Notes under the pieces: model-generated
Database searches by the model: none
Told to the model about the DNA's origin: nothing
What the model saw: the letters and a program-made list of their open reading frames with translations, nothing else
Shown: positions 19,362 to 33,000 of the stretch, in pieces
Position numbering within the stretch: the first letter of the stretch is position 1
Layout of the letters: every line of letters begins with the position of its first letter
NCBI RefSeq assembly: GCF_000143415.4
Contig: NW_003314289.1
Coordinates: 215,109-279,108 of the forward strand
Direction: 5' to 3'
Origin: Selaginella moellendorffii
Taxonomy: Eukaryota; Streptophyta; Lycopodiopsida; Selaginellales; Selaginellaceae
DNA length: 64,000 nucleotides
Position numbers and translations under genes: made by a program

Positions 19362-20866
19362 ATGGGACGGGGAAAAACGATGCGACGCCAAGGGAGGGAC
19401 AAGCGCTGCGCGTCGTCGCTCGTGTAAGATTTCGTATGTTCTAGGCTGGATCTCTTACTTGCTCTCCGCAGAGACGAAGAATTCCAGCAGCCTACGACGT
19501 CTGCCGCACCAGGCAAGTGTCCATTTCTTTGCGGTGCTCAAGATTTGTGTGGGTTTAAGATCCCGAGGATGATACGGGGAAGAAGAAGAAATTCCCATTC
19601 CCTCTTGCTATGTGGGTAAGATTGCGTCTTTGTTTCATTCTCTTTCCTCAACTTACTTGACTTTAAGGACTTTGAGCAATGCGACCCGAGAAAATGTACT
19701 GGGAAAAAACTCTCTCGTTTTGGCTATGTCAAGGTGATGGTTTCTGTCATTCCCATGCGATGTTTGTTTTTTCTTACAAGTTTTTCTTCTTCTTCCTCGC
19801 TCTAGGAACTTCGTGTACATCAAAGATTTGCTGGTGTGGTTTTGAGGTGAGCACTGCAGCAATTTTTGCTTTCCTTCTTTGCGAAATTCTTTGCGTGGTA
19901 CTGAAAGTTTTCGAGCAGTCCTGTGGGGCAAAAATGTATATCGCAGGAGGATGCAGCACTGGTCGAGGAGCGTGGTCTTGCGGTTATCGATTGTTCTTGG
20001 GCCAAGCTGGAGGCCGTGCCTTTTGGCCACCTTCGAAGTGGCTCAGCCCGTTTATGTAAGTTATTTCCTCTCTTTGTTCTCCAGATTTTTTTCTTTTTCT
20101 TGTACATGCAGTGCCATGGCTTGTTGCTGCCAATCCAACAAATTATGGCCGGCCTTGCAAGCTATCGTGCGTAGAAGCTCTTACCGCGGCACTGGTTATT
20201 TGGTACGCCTCCCTTTTAAAAAAAAAAAAAGATAACTCGCGCTAATAGGATGCATGCAGTGGAAAAGAAGAGCTGGGTACAGAGCTTCTGAGCAAGTTCA
20301 AATGGGGCCATGGGTTTCTGTCGCTCAACAGGTTCCATCTCTCGAGTCTTGACTCATTCAAATGGAATTCGATTTTAATTCTCTTTCTGTTCCTTTTTTG
20401 TTTTTCTTGCAGCAAGCTTCTCAAACAGTATGCAAAGTGTAAAAACAGTGGAGAGGTCGTGGCAGTACAGAATAGCTGGCTTAGCAGCTCCGAGAAATCA
20501 GGTCTGCAAATCTCTCTCTTTCTCCAGCTGAAGGATAACCCCCTCCCTGCTTTCATCCAGAGAAAAACCAAGAACAAGATCAAGAGCAAAGCAGCGACAA
20601 TGACGACGAGCTCCCACCTCTTCACAGGAACATGAACCGCGTCGACTCCGATGAAGAACCGGACACCGAGAACGAGACAAGGGACGACGAAAACGAAGAT
20701 GCAAACAAAGCAACTAAGCACATTTCCTTACAGTGGCAGAGCCTCTCTGTATCGGAGGAGGTAACGTTTTTTCGTTTGCTTTCTCCCTTTCCCGTGGCAG
20801 AGACTCACGTGTTTGTGTACTTAGGACGCGAGCAAAGAGACAAAAGCGCCAGGCCACTGCTCATAA
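19362..20866 (+). CDS. TSR3: 18S rRNA aminocarboxypropyltransferase TSR3
   Basis: TSR3 transfers the 3-amino-3-carboxypropyl group of S-adenosylmethionine to a hypermodified uridine of 18S rRNA late in 40S maturation in the cytoplasm. Eleven exons (19362-19423, 19472-19512, 19560-19615, 19668-19733, 19806-19846, 19919-20055, 20112-20202, 20260-20331, 20413-20501, 20561-20760, 20825-20866) give about 298 residues. Family blocks occur in order: [68 protein letters not shown]. The last about 80 residues are an acidic tail ([20 protein letters not shown]...), common in eukaryotic TSR3. The second intron uses a GC donor (GCAAGT at 19,513). The start is the first Met in frame with the spliced product. 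The gene ends 68 bp from the convergent small ORF. Confidence 0.94.
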
Positions 20867-20934
20867 AAATTCGGGGCGACAAAAGATCCAGGTGATCTTG
20901 TTTATTCAGACATTCATGATTGTAGCGAAGATCT

Positions 20935-21312
20935 TCAGGAAGCATACGTGAGCTCTCGCACAAACTGAGGACACTGGATGCGAGAGTAAGGCATGCTCCG
21001 GGAATCAGCGCCAGGCTCGTTGTAAATTCCAACGTACGCAGCACCACATGAGTTTACTCTGGTGAGTTTCCTCGAACGCGAAGAAGTGCTGCTTGATCGC
21101 TTGATCCCCTCTCCCGGTTTTACTGCTGCTGGTGGTGGCGATTCCCTCGACTTGAAACGAGTGAACTTGGCGCGGATTTTCTTCTTCCAAGAGCACGGGA
21201 ACAGACCTTTGGGCCACCACGCTCTCCATCGAAACTCCATTCTTCTCAAGCTCGATTTGTGGCGATTCCGATAGCTTATCAGTGTCACTTCTTGTTGCGC
21301 GTCTGCTTCCAT
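20935..21312 (-). CDS. Small basic protein of unknown function
   Basis: A 125-codon single-exon frame from the Met at 21,312; the frame is open 20 codons further upstream. The product is Arg/Lys/Ser-rich with a Trp-rich segment (MEFRWRAWWPKGLFPCSWKK) and a less biased C-terminus (RVNSCGAAYVGIYNEPGADS). I do not recognise the family and see no signal peptide or membrane segment. It lies in the compact gene island, convergent with TSR3, and its base composition matches its neighbours, which favours a real gene. A chance frame or a TSR3 3' UTR antisense frame cannot be excluded. Confidence 0.45.
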   Translation of the reverse strand: MEADAQQEVTLISYRNRHKSSLRRMEFRWRAWWPKGLFPCSWKKKIRAKFTRFKSRESPPPAAVKPGEGIKRSSSTSSRSRKLTRVNSCGAAYVGIYNEPGADSRSMPYSRIQCPQFVRELTYAS

Positions 21313-21489
21313 CCTACCTCCCTCCCTTCGCTTTCGAGTATAAAAACTAGAAAAAAAAACCTTCCTTTGCACTCTAAGTAAGCATTACAATCAAATTTTA
21401 CGCAAAACGCAATACAAAGCAAACTAAAGTAACTAAATTTGATTTAATAATAACAATAAAATGTTTTTTAAAACTTGCAAAAATATAAA

Positions 21490-21562
21490 TTCCGTTGCCG
21501 GGAATTGAACCCGGGTCTCTCGGGTGAGAGCCGAGTATCCTGACCGACTAGACTACAACGGA
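21490..21562 (-). tRNA. tRNA-Glu(CTC)
   Basis: 73-nt cloverleaf on the minus strand: acceptor TCCGTTG/CAACGGA, anticodon arm CTCGG-CTCTCAC-CCGAG (anticodon CTC), T-arm CCGGGTTCAATTCCCGG. No intron. It sits between the Acinus gene and the small ORF. Confidence 0.97.
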
Positions 21563-21876
21563 TATTCACATGAGGCATCTCTTCATCCAGCTTCAAACAA
21601 GTCATTCCTTTCGTCGAAGATAATCAAATACGTAAAATTACCCAAAGAGAAGTGGAGAAAGTGTGCAAGTCTCGATATATAACTTATATCATCGTACTTT
21701 CTCTCAAACTTTGCAAACAAAAGCTTGTGCTGCTGGAAGAAGAACAAGAGTAGAAAAATAACGAGAGAGAGAGAGACGAGAGAGAGCACCACCCCAGCTG
21801 TAGAAGAAGACGATATCTCCGCCAAGCGCCTCGAAAGCCAAGCGGCGGTTGTTTTTTAGCAGCGCTTACTACTTCT

Positions 21877-23935
21877 TCACGACTTTGCCACCGCTACCGC
21901 CTTGGCTGCTACTTGCGCTTCGGTCAATGGTAAGTAGTATATGTTGGGCTTGGCGCTCGTCTTCTTGAACAGATCATCGAGAGTAACCATCGGCTCAGCC
22001 TCTGCAATGGAGAACGATGCTCGTTAGACGAGAAAGGAAAACGAAAAGAACAAAGAGGAGCTCACCTCGCTTTGGTGGTGGTGCTGGCTTTTCCTTGTGC
22101 GCTGGTGGAGCTACAGGCGACACCGGCGTGTGTGGAGACGGGAAAGCTGATCCCCCAGTAGTGCATCCCCGAGGGATGGTCACGGTAGGCTTGTCATTGC
22201 TGCCACTCTCAACCTTGAGCTTCACCTCCTCAGGCTCTACAAACTCTGCCACTAGCTGTTTCCCCCCTATCACAGGCCACTTCAGATTGTGCAGAGCATT
22301 TCTTGTAGCTACTGCTTCGTCTACAGAGGAGTACTGCAAGAATGGAGAAACAAAAACGTAAGCACAAACTCCAGGGGAAAAAACCAATGCACACGCATAC
22401 CGTGACATAACAGTGCGTTTTGATCTGATCCATCCAAAAATCTGTAAAGTTGCCTGTGTCTGCAAGAAGATCTTTCAACGCCTTGAGGGTAAAAGGGCGC
22501 ACAAACCTGTCAATTCTCAAAGATGTTGTGGGATTCTTATCTGAAGGTGACACTGCAAAGAACCGGGAGTGACTAAGTATTGTATTGCTGCGAAAACGAA
22601 GACACTTACCAATACGTCCGTTGTTGGCTGCGTCTGATAGAGGAGACACAACTGATCGGGCTGGTCTGTCAGCTAAAGGCCTAGTACCGACGGAATTACC
22701 ACCTGCAAGATTAGAACCATCGTTAACAATCAAGTCTGGCGATACTTTAGGCCTTGTCTCAACATCTGCCCCCATATTTTTCCCTGAATTCCACCTGCGC
22801 TGCCTCTTGCTCTGATCTACTTGCTGTTCGCCATCTGCAAAGAAAAAGAAAAATGAGTGACACACATTCACGACAGAAAAGAAACATTCAGGCACTTACT
22901 GTCTTTTCTCTTCAGTCCCGCCTGGGCCTCAGCATCGACATCCATGGCTTTCGAATCACCGTCCACATTATCCATACTCTCCTTGTCACTGTCCTTGATC
23001 TTCAGGTCTTCCTCCACACTGTCCCTGTCCTTGGAGTCTTCCTTGTCATCTTTCATCGCTTCGACGACAATCTCTTTCTCATCCTCCACCGCGTCTTTCA
23101 AGTCTTCGACGGCCTCGTTCATATCCTTCAAGGCCTCCAGAGTCTCATCCTGAAGGACGCTTTCGTTCTTCAAGTCCTCCACACTGGCTATCTCCTTCAA
23201 GCCTTCGTGCAGCACATTCTGGGTGGCGGCAAGGACATCCTCCACACTCTCGGCCTTTGCCTCGACATCCACTTTGATAACCACCTCTTCAGTCTTCTCC
23301 ACGACTACAAAGCTCTCACCTTTAGCAAGCTCTTCCACCACGGGCTCTCCTTCGAGCTTAATCCCCTCTTCCAGCCCTGTGGGAGTAAGACCCTCGGCTG
23401 CCACAGCCCCTCCTTCGAGCTTAGCTTCCTCCTCCAGCATAGGAGCGGCCATGGATGGCATCTCCTCCACGACCTTGATGGTCGTCTCTTCCACAGTCAC
23501 CACAGACTCCACCATCGTCTCCTCGGGAGCCGGCTGGTTCAAGTTCGTGACATGGACAGTCTCTTCCATCACCGTCTCCTTCACGAAAGAATCCATCTCA
23601 CCCACATTGGAAACCTCGTCAGTCGTGGTGGTGACAAGAGTCCCTTCCAGCACAGAAACCGTCTCCTCCGCCACTGGAGCCGGAACGTCCATCTCCTCCT
23701 CCGCCACTGGAGGCGGAACTTCAATCTCCTCCTGCGCGGCCTTCACCGCAATCGCTTCCTCCTGCTGCTGGGCTTGGGCCTGAGCGCGAGCCATCGCCTC
23801 CGCCCTGACATTCTCATCCCGCAGCGCGGATTCCAGCCGCTCCACCAGCTCCTTCTTGAGCCCCTTGGGGCTCAAGCCGCGCCTTTTCAGCTCCTCCTTG
23901 AGCTCGGTCACCTTGAGCTGCTCGGGCGTCTTCAT
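21877..23935 (-). CDS. Acinus-like SAP and RRM domain protein
   Basis: Acinus scaffolds the ASAP complex with SAP18 and RNPS1/SR45, which associates with spliceosomes and exon-junction complexes in the nucleus. Five exons (22900-23935, 22610-22834, 22401-22552, 22066-22333, 21877-22001) give about 601 residues. Residues 5-40 are a SAP DNA-binding motif (LKVTELKEELKRRGLSPKGL). A long Glu/Val/Asp-rich low-complexity region with repeated VAEE/VVEE blocks follows, to about residue 345. Exons 3-4 encode the RRM-like fold (TSLRIDRFVRPFTLKALKDL; YSSVDEAVATRNALHNLKWP). The last exon encodes the RSB motif (MVTLDDLFKKTSAKPNIYYL) that contacts SAP18 and RNPS1. All the diagnostic parts are in order, so the call is firm. 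The start is the Met preceding the SAP motif. Confidence 0.93.
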
Positions 23936-24531
23936 GCTCGCTCGATCGCTTGCCGCCTCTCTTTTTCCGCCCTAAAGAAGCGCTGGATCGAGGCGCCGGA
24001 TCAATGCGTCTACCTCTGGAGTGCCGATTCTTGCCTGCCGGATTCACGTCGCCGCCCAGCTCCTCGCACTCCTCACCTCAAACCCTAGGCGCTCATCGCA
24101 AAATGGGAAATTAGGTCAAGAATCGGCAAGGCCCACTGCCCTTAAAGCATGCCATTTCCACTGCGACTTTCGCAAAGGTGTCCTTAACTAACGAAGCGAA
24201 GATAAACGGCCATCAAGAAAGGATTGCTATTCCATATTCCTGGGAGAGAGAAAAAAGAGAGACCTTGGAACACCTACATTAAAATTTCTTCTCCAGCGAT
24301 ACCCTGTTGTAAGCTTTTTCCTTTGTTCGTCCGTAAAATCCGATGCTCTCTATAAGATCACGACCACCATCACCACCACCATCACTGGCTCTTCCAGATA
24401 CCAAAAGATCTTTTTTTTTCTTTTTTGCTGCTGTTGCTGCTGTCCTTGCTTTATCGAATCGCTCAAACCATCGTCGTCACTTCACTTCAATCTCTGCTGC
24501 TAAGTACTGCTGCGCACTGCTGCTGCTGCTG
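23936..24531. other. Acinus promoter and leader, and 3' flank of the BSK gene
   Basis: Contains the Acinus leader (to about 24,100) with an AAACCCTA telo-box-like motif near 24,079. Further right are short CAC, TTG and GCT-type microsatellites near 24,360-24,535. No additional gene is seen. Confidence 0.5.
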
Positions 24532-26581
<2,050 letters not shown>

Positions 26582-27939
26582 CACTAGAATCCCTCCAAAA
26601 CACCCAGATTCCTTGCTCGCCAGCTACAACGCCCCACTGTTACTACCAATCCCTGATCGATCCGGGTGCCCCATTGCCGGCTTATCCCCCGTGAGCTAGA
26701 GATCCGGCCGCAATGCTTCTCCCAGCCAATGCAACCAGCTTGTCTGTGGTAGCCTCATCGAGAATGAGACAAATATCACAGCTGGAGCTTTAGTACCAGT
26801 GTGTCAGATCACTTCCCCTTCTCAAACCCTAAGCTCCTGGAGCCAAGCGCGTTGCAATCCCCGATCCAGCCGAAATATGTGAGATCATCGACCGACTCCT
26901 CCAAATCCGCCCCCGCGGCAGCGATTTCATATCCAAGAACCTCCTCCTGCTCCTCGCGAGCGATGGAATGCATCGACCGAATCCATACCTGTCGATGGAA
27001 TCCCTGCTCGCCGCAGCTGAGTTCTCGCGCCAGCGCCTAGCAGCGCCGGATTATTGCCTCTCCCCTCCCCCTGCCGCGGCAATAAACCCTACTCCGCCAT
27101 AGCAAGCACAGTGTATGGAGATTGAGAGAGGAGAGAGAGCGAGAAAGAGAGAGAAGGGAGGAGAGAGAGGGGGGACAAGTGAAAAACATTAAATGAATGA
27201 GTGAAAATGGCCGTAACGATCATTAGCTGGACATTTCGAGGACCGTCCACGCTTTCAATCGGCTCGTCATTCCGCAGCGCGCGCCACATTCCCCTGCCAT
27301 TCCGGTGCGGAAGACATCGGCAGCAACATTCCGGATCGCCACGGAATCTTACGCCGTATGACATCACCGCGAGAACGCGGCGGCATATTCCGGCGGTATT
27401 GTGCCAGATTTTAAATCGGGCATTGTCCACGTGGAAATATATCAGTGGCGGAGATGTGCCACGTCGGCAGGGGCTGTCGGAAGAGACGGGCTATTTGGGC
27501 GTGTGAGTGTGAAAAGAGGTTGTCAGGCCGGCCACGTGCCCCTGCCCGGATGCCTGGCTGGCAGGCTGCCCGCCGGGCTGGCCACGACGACCCTTCTTAC
27601 CTTGTTGACTGGGCATTTTGCGACCATGTGCAAGCATATGCCGATCAAAATGCGCAGTACAGTGGTATTCAATGTGTAAAAAATTGGCTAAGGGCATTTT
27701 CACTCAAGCAACTGGATATTTTACTGGATATGTAAGAGTATTTTACACTATGGCAATTATATTTATAATAGGAAATGACAGTTTCATTTCATAGTAACAA
27801 AATGATAAGTTTACTTTTAACTCACTCATAATAAAGTGGTTTAAATGGTGAGGTCTCTCTCGGGCATTTGCTCAAAGGTAGTTCTCGCGTTTTCTATCTG
27901 ACCTATCGTCCATAGCTGATAGGAGTGAATCCTCCGATA
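26582..27939. other. BSK leader and promoter, then GC-rich spacer
   Basis: 26,582-27,110 is the likely BSK leader. A purine-rich run (GAGAGAGAGC..., 27,121-27,170; CT-rich in the BSK sense) follows, as often found in plant core promoters. 27,200-27,600 is GC-rich with ATTCCG recurring about five times. Overlapping open frames there exist on both strands and none is recognisable. 27,680-27,939 is AT-richer with no feature. Confidence 0.5.
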
Positions 27940-28280
27940 CGGGATTCAGCTGTGGCATGGCATTCGTGGGATTTCATGCTGCATCTTCGGCAAGAGCGTT
28001 AGAGCTGGGAAACTGTCCTGGGGCAAAGAAAACTTACGACCGAATGACATATGCCCAGATCGGGCATATCGAAGAATCCAAAGAGGTCTTGTGAGGAAAG
28101 CCAGGGAGCGACGTGGTCTCCTGGAATGCCATGCTAGCTTCTTTCTCCGGTGCTGGACGCCTAGAAGAAACAGAGTGATGTTTGCTGCTACGCCTGGGCC
28201 CGACTTAGTCTTTTGGACTTTGCTTGCTGTGTATGCCCAGAGCAGGAGCAACAAAGCCGCCAAGAAAACTTTTGAGTAAG
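27940..28280 (+). pseudogene. PPR gene fragment with frameshifts
   Basis: Three pieces of PPR motifs appear in different plus-strand frames: AKKTYDRMTYAQIGHIEESK (28,024-28,090), DVVSWNAMLASFSGAGRLEE (28,111-28,170) and PDLVFWTLLAVYAQSRSNKA (28,199-28,258). Spacing and anchors match the 31-35 residue repeat, but two frame changes and stops separate them. A dead copy of a PLS-class gene like those at 1-803 and 3,040-5,457. Confidence 0.8.
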
Positions 28281-29255
28281 AGATCTCGGAGCGTCGAAGA
28301 TCTTGGAAGCGTCCCTATACTGCCACAGGCAGCGTGGAGCTCCGTGGTGGAGATACATGTTATTTTAACCTAATCTACACACACCACTTGTGCATGGTCG
28401 ATCTCCTCGGCCTATTTCGACAAGGATAATTATTGGGAGGCACAACAGCCTATCTCTCTCCTTGCAACTCATGAGCATCTTGCATGAGAGGTAGTTTGTG
28501 CCGCCCAAAATCGGGGAATGATTGAAGGCGTGGAGGTATTTTTACAAAGGCATTAGTAGACCGGTGGTTCTAGAAGAACGAGGTGGCAAGGAGATGCGCA
28601 AAGATACTCAAATGATGTCTGGGGGATTTGGGTGCGGGCATTTGTGGTTGGAGCGCTCGAATGGGCGGAGTTATGAATGTGACTGAAGCGCTAGTAGAAG
28701 GCTTTTTGAGGTTTAAGCTGTGAGTTACCTAGAGAACTTTGGGTTGCGAGGGTGGGATTTCTCCAAGGCGTGGTAGTATTGATTTAAGGTGTCACGGTGT
28801 GAGACTTCCCAGCTAAACGCAAAAAGAATTCCAATGAAAACTCCGAAAGAGAGTTCAGTCATGCTTCGGTGGCTGTTTTTCAGCCGAAGATTAGTGCGTA
28901 GTTGTGCCTTTGGCCGATGCTTTGCATAACCCGGAGAATTTGCCACACGTGGACTAGGTGACACGTTCAATCGTCCGGCACAAGTTAGGGTGCCGAAATA
29001 TAGTGAAAAATATATAATTTCTGGACATGAACTAGAGTATAAATGTTGTAGTAAAAGGTTATGAAATAGGACTCTTTAGTTAGAAAGAACAAATTTTCAA
29101 TCTAGTAGAGAGGTAGAAGAGTCACAAAGGAGGACTAGCCTGGTATATCTGGCAGATCAGGGCTTACATGTGTGCGGGATTTCATGAACTTCAGGGGTAT
29201 AGAGGTGCTGGTGTCAGGAACCTGATCTAAAGTTCAGATCTCCAGCAATTAGTTC
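28281..29255. other. Spacer, nothing recognisable
   Basis: Mixed composition, no conserved open frame or RNA gene seen. It may contain further decayed PPR or element sequence, but I could not support it. Confidence 0.4.
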
Positions 29256-29265
29256 TAAGAAATCT

Positions 29266-29640
29266 ATGCTGCATCGGCATCAAAGCACTCTGGACACACA
29301 TACAGTGGCAATTCTGCCTAACTTCAGCGGTGAATTGGATAAAGACCCACAGCTGCATGTGGAGACTGTTAAGTCGTTCTTAGTGGTGATGGCATACTTC
29401 CAGTTGTCTCTTTCAGGACAGGCACTCTTTTGGCAGCTCACTATTACGCAACAATAGGCATTTCATTTCAACGCATTCACAAAACTTTTCTTGACTTATT
29501 TTGAACCACCAATAGTAATACAAATAGCTCATGTTAGAATAGGTTATCTACAGCTAAACCATATTCAAAGGTCAATATCCTATTTCATTCTCTCTTTTTC
29601 AAGCATTGGTGGATTTTTTGCTTGAATCATTTGCATGATT
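29266..29640 (+). pseudogene. Retrotransposon gag fragment
   Basis: The frame reads ILPNFSGELDKDPQLHVE and VVMAYFQLSLSGQALFW, the gag capsid pattern of Ty3/Gypsy elements (target motif, DP, then ALFW in place of A..W). It is stopped by TAG at 29,455, after which the same frame continues with FNAFTKLFLTYFEPP. The rest of the element is not next to it in readable form. Confidence 0.7.
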
Positions 29641-31120
29641 CATAGTTACTCTTTTTTTTCATTTATTTGTTAAATCCTCCTCATGATGATATTTGTATAG
29701 AAGCAATAGATAAATTTGATAGCATTAGTAGTTTTTTGAGTTGGAAACAAAACTCAAGAAGAAATGAACTTATGGATTACATTGGTTTTTATATTGCTTA
29801 TATCATTAAAAAAAAGAAGGCAAAAATTAAGAAAAGTATTTTAAAAAACAAGACCAACTAATCAAGTGATTGTAATTGACAATAGTTCAAAGATGATTTG
29901 GTAAAGGAGATTTGAAACATATTTTTTATGGAAAAATGCATTATATACCCTATATATAGAGGGATAACCAAGATTTAATAGACCCTAAGAGAAAGACTAT
30001 AGTGACTAGAGGGTGGGCTAAATATGATTGTGGATGATCATTCTTTAACGACGACAGAATTGCCAAGTTAGGATAATAGAATAAAGAAAAAGCCTTACAA
30101 TTAAGTGAACACCTTTTTATTCAGTTGGGTTAAGGTGTAAAGGATAAAATTTTAACATTGGTATTGGAGCTCAATTTAATTTTTATGGCTGACAAGTGGG
30201 GTAAGAATATTTTAAAGGAATATTCAATATAATGGATCTAAAGGGAGAACTAAGGATAGTTCAGACCTAAAAGAAGAACTATAGTGACCGGAGGGTGGCC
30301 TAAGTATGCTTGTTCAAATGATCATTCCTTGACAAAGGGAGGATTGTTATACACCACATTAGGATAATAGAACAAAGAAAGGGCCTTACAATCAAGTGAT
30401 CCCTTTAGTGATGCAAGGAATAAGATCCTAACATTAAGAATTTATTGTTTATTACTTTAATTATAATATAAAGTGTTTCATTATTTTTTAAATAAAATTT
30501 ACTATAGTTGACTGCTAAACTATAATCTAAATTTATGAGATAGAACCCTTTATTACATCAAAGTTTTTTTTCTATTCTTCTAATGACTCTTTGGAATATA
30601 ACAATATCAAACTATATATAACAAAAAAATTCAATTCATAATTTAAGAGTTTTGATTTTTATAAGCTTTGTAGCAAAGGCAATATTTACAAGCTTCCACT
30701 ACCTTATCAAATATACAAACATCTATATAATTTTGGTTATTATGTGGTAAATTTTATATACTTACAGAAGATGGAGAGGTAAGATTGAATTAATTAAATT
30801 AATAAATTAATAAATTCTTATTAAATTCATTAAATTAATTCTTAATTATATCTCTACTCTAGTATAAAAGCCTTTTTATCTTTATAAGCCTTTTGTGGTA
30901 TAGACAAATGTGATTTATATTATTATTTGCTTTAAGTTGGGTGTCCTATGATCACTATTACGAATGAATGACAACATTATCTATATAAATCAAATTTTTA
31001 TTTGAATTCAAACCATTAGTGTTTCTAGAATTTTAATCATCAAAAGAAATTTCAAGGAAACTTTTCTTATTGGCAAAAGTTCTTATAGAAGATGTATATT
31101 AAAATTGGTAAAAGCATAGA
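29641..31120. repeat. AT-rich decayed element DNA with a local direct repeat
   Basis: 29,986-30,110 and 30,268-30,400 are similar direct copies (ACTATAGTGAC..GAGGGTGG, TTAGGATAATAGAA.AAAGAAA, CCTTACAAT.AAGTGA), about 280 bp apart. No coding sequence was recognised in the remainder. Confidence 0.55.
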
Positions 31121-31870
31121 GATGGCAATAAAGTGGTTGATACTTTATATAGGATAGTGAATTTTATTTCATTCGTGAAGCTATCAAGTGATCTATTGAA
31201 TGAGCTTAAGAAGTTTGTTGACTTTGACTCCTTTACCATTAATGTGCACATGAAAGTTTTATTAAAGGATATCTCTATAGATTTGAAATGTGATAAATTT
31301 GTGTCATTAGAGATATGAAAAAAGGCATCCTAGTGAAAAAGGGACATATGGTGGTTCCTTATGTTGATAAACTCATCAAATAAATCTTAATTAAGTGTTA
31401 TGATGTGCTAATTACTAAACATCTAGACTGATGACATATATGTTAATAAAAAAGTATTTCTTTTGGCTTGGAATGAAATTTAATTGCTAAGAGATCAAAG
31501 TTGATCATCAAAATTTTATTAGCTTCTATCATCCTTTATATGTACCCAAGAATAAGTAGAATAGCATCTCAATATACAATATCATTAATTTGCCTAAAAC
31601 TTTTTAAGGAATGAATGTTATTCACTTCTTCCTAATGAAAACTATAATTAAAGATTTTAAACTTTCTTAATTATTTATAGATGAGTTATTTAGTCTCTAG
31701 GATGGTATTATAAATGATTGAAATCCCAACTTTATATCTAAATTTTAACAAATAGTCTTTGAGAAGCTAGAGACTAAGTTAAGTAGAAGTAGTGGTGTGC
31801 ATCCACAATCAAATGGGTAGACACTAGCATGATTCAGCATCTCATGATTTTGAGTTAAAGAATATGAATC
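31120..31870 (+). pseudogene. Ty3/Gypsy RNase H-integrase fragment
   Basis: 31,133-31,318 reads as the segment following RNase H (VDTLYRIVNFISFVKLSSDL). Integrase-like pieces follow, ending with an HPQSNGQT-like block at about 31,797-31,822 (SGVHPQSNG, then a stop). Many stops and frame changes. Very AT-biased, so heavily decayed. Confidence 0.65.
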
Positions 31871-33000
31871 AAATGTTAAAAGATATTTTGAGGTCTTTTA
31901 TGGAAACAAAAAACTCTTGAATTTGAACTTCCCGATATGTCATCTAGCCTAATACTATTTAATCTATTGACACTTAACCCTAAGTATACCAATACTCTTA
32001 ACTAATTGGAAAAGAGGCTACACTTTTGTTAATGGCCCTTTCTCTTTATATTTGAACCTTTATAAATTATGTTTTGACTTTTTTTCCTTAGTTACTTACA
32101 AAAATTTGACTCTACAAAGTGCATGAAAGAAATACTTGCCTTTTCTTTAATTTTCTTATAATATCACTCAATAATTCATTATTTGTATGTCTTAATTTAT
32201 GATGATGTATAGCTATAAACCAAGATCTCTAATTTAGCTTTGGTTTGAGTGCCTTATACTTTTAATTTCTTGGATGATATACAAGACAAGCTTGAATTAG
32301 TTAAGACAAGCTCAAGAATAAAATAAAAGATAAGTTTATGGGCATTGTCATCATCTAGAGTAACAAGATTTTTCTTAAGCTATTAAATGCATAACAGGCT
32401 TTAAAAAAAAGTGGCAATATTTAGTTTAATATTATAGGTCTTGGACATTTTGCTGCATATAAGGATCTTATTTACACTTATGACTTATCAACTAATTTGA
32501 AAATTCATCTAACATTCTATGTGAGTAAATTTAGAGTACTCTAGTGATGTTATGAATCAATTAATCATCTAGGTCCTAGAGATTAATATTGAGAAAGTTT
32601 GTCTAGCTAATATTCTTGCTCAAAGGTTAGTAAAAATAAGTTATAAAACAATTCATGAGTTGTTGGTTCAATTGAATGGTTATTTCATGAACAATGTTAC
32701 ATGAGAAGTAAAAAAGAGAGTGTTTAGTCCAAGTCCGGCCAGGGCAGGCAAAGGCTGCATGTGTGTGTTTTCACCATGCGTAGGCTTCACTCAGCCGCAT
32801 AATTTGAGCTATTGCTTTATTTATATTCTCTTGTTTATATGACTTTATTGTCATATGAGAACATTATATTGCTTTCTTTCTTTCATAGCTATTTGTCATA
32901 ACATTGATGTTGTCATTCACACATCTTTTCTCTATGACCATAGAGTCTTGAACTCTCTTCATGTAACACTCATTTAGCTTCTCAAGCTTACCATCCATGA
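31871..33000. repeat. Decayed LTR-like DNA
   Basis: 31,908-32,050 (CTCTTGAATTTG.ACTTC, GTCATCTAGCCTAATA, CTAATTGGAAAAGAGGCTACAC) resembles 37,788-37,935 in the same orientation, suggesting LTR remnants of one family. Otherwise AT-rich and unreadable. Confidence 0.5.

Noticed and set aside
21583-21825. 80-codon minus frame with a hydrophobic stretch just after Acinus
   Set aside because: Lies within the expected Acinus 3' UTR; hydrophobicity comes from CT-rich sequence. A micro-protein cannot be excluded but is not supported.
22754-24088. 444-codon plus-strand frame rich in His, Leu and Arg
   Set aside because: Antisense shadow of the Acinus exon 1; the minus strand carries the SAP motif and splices in frame.
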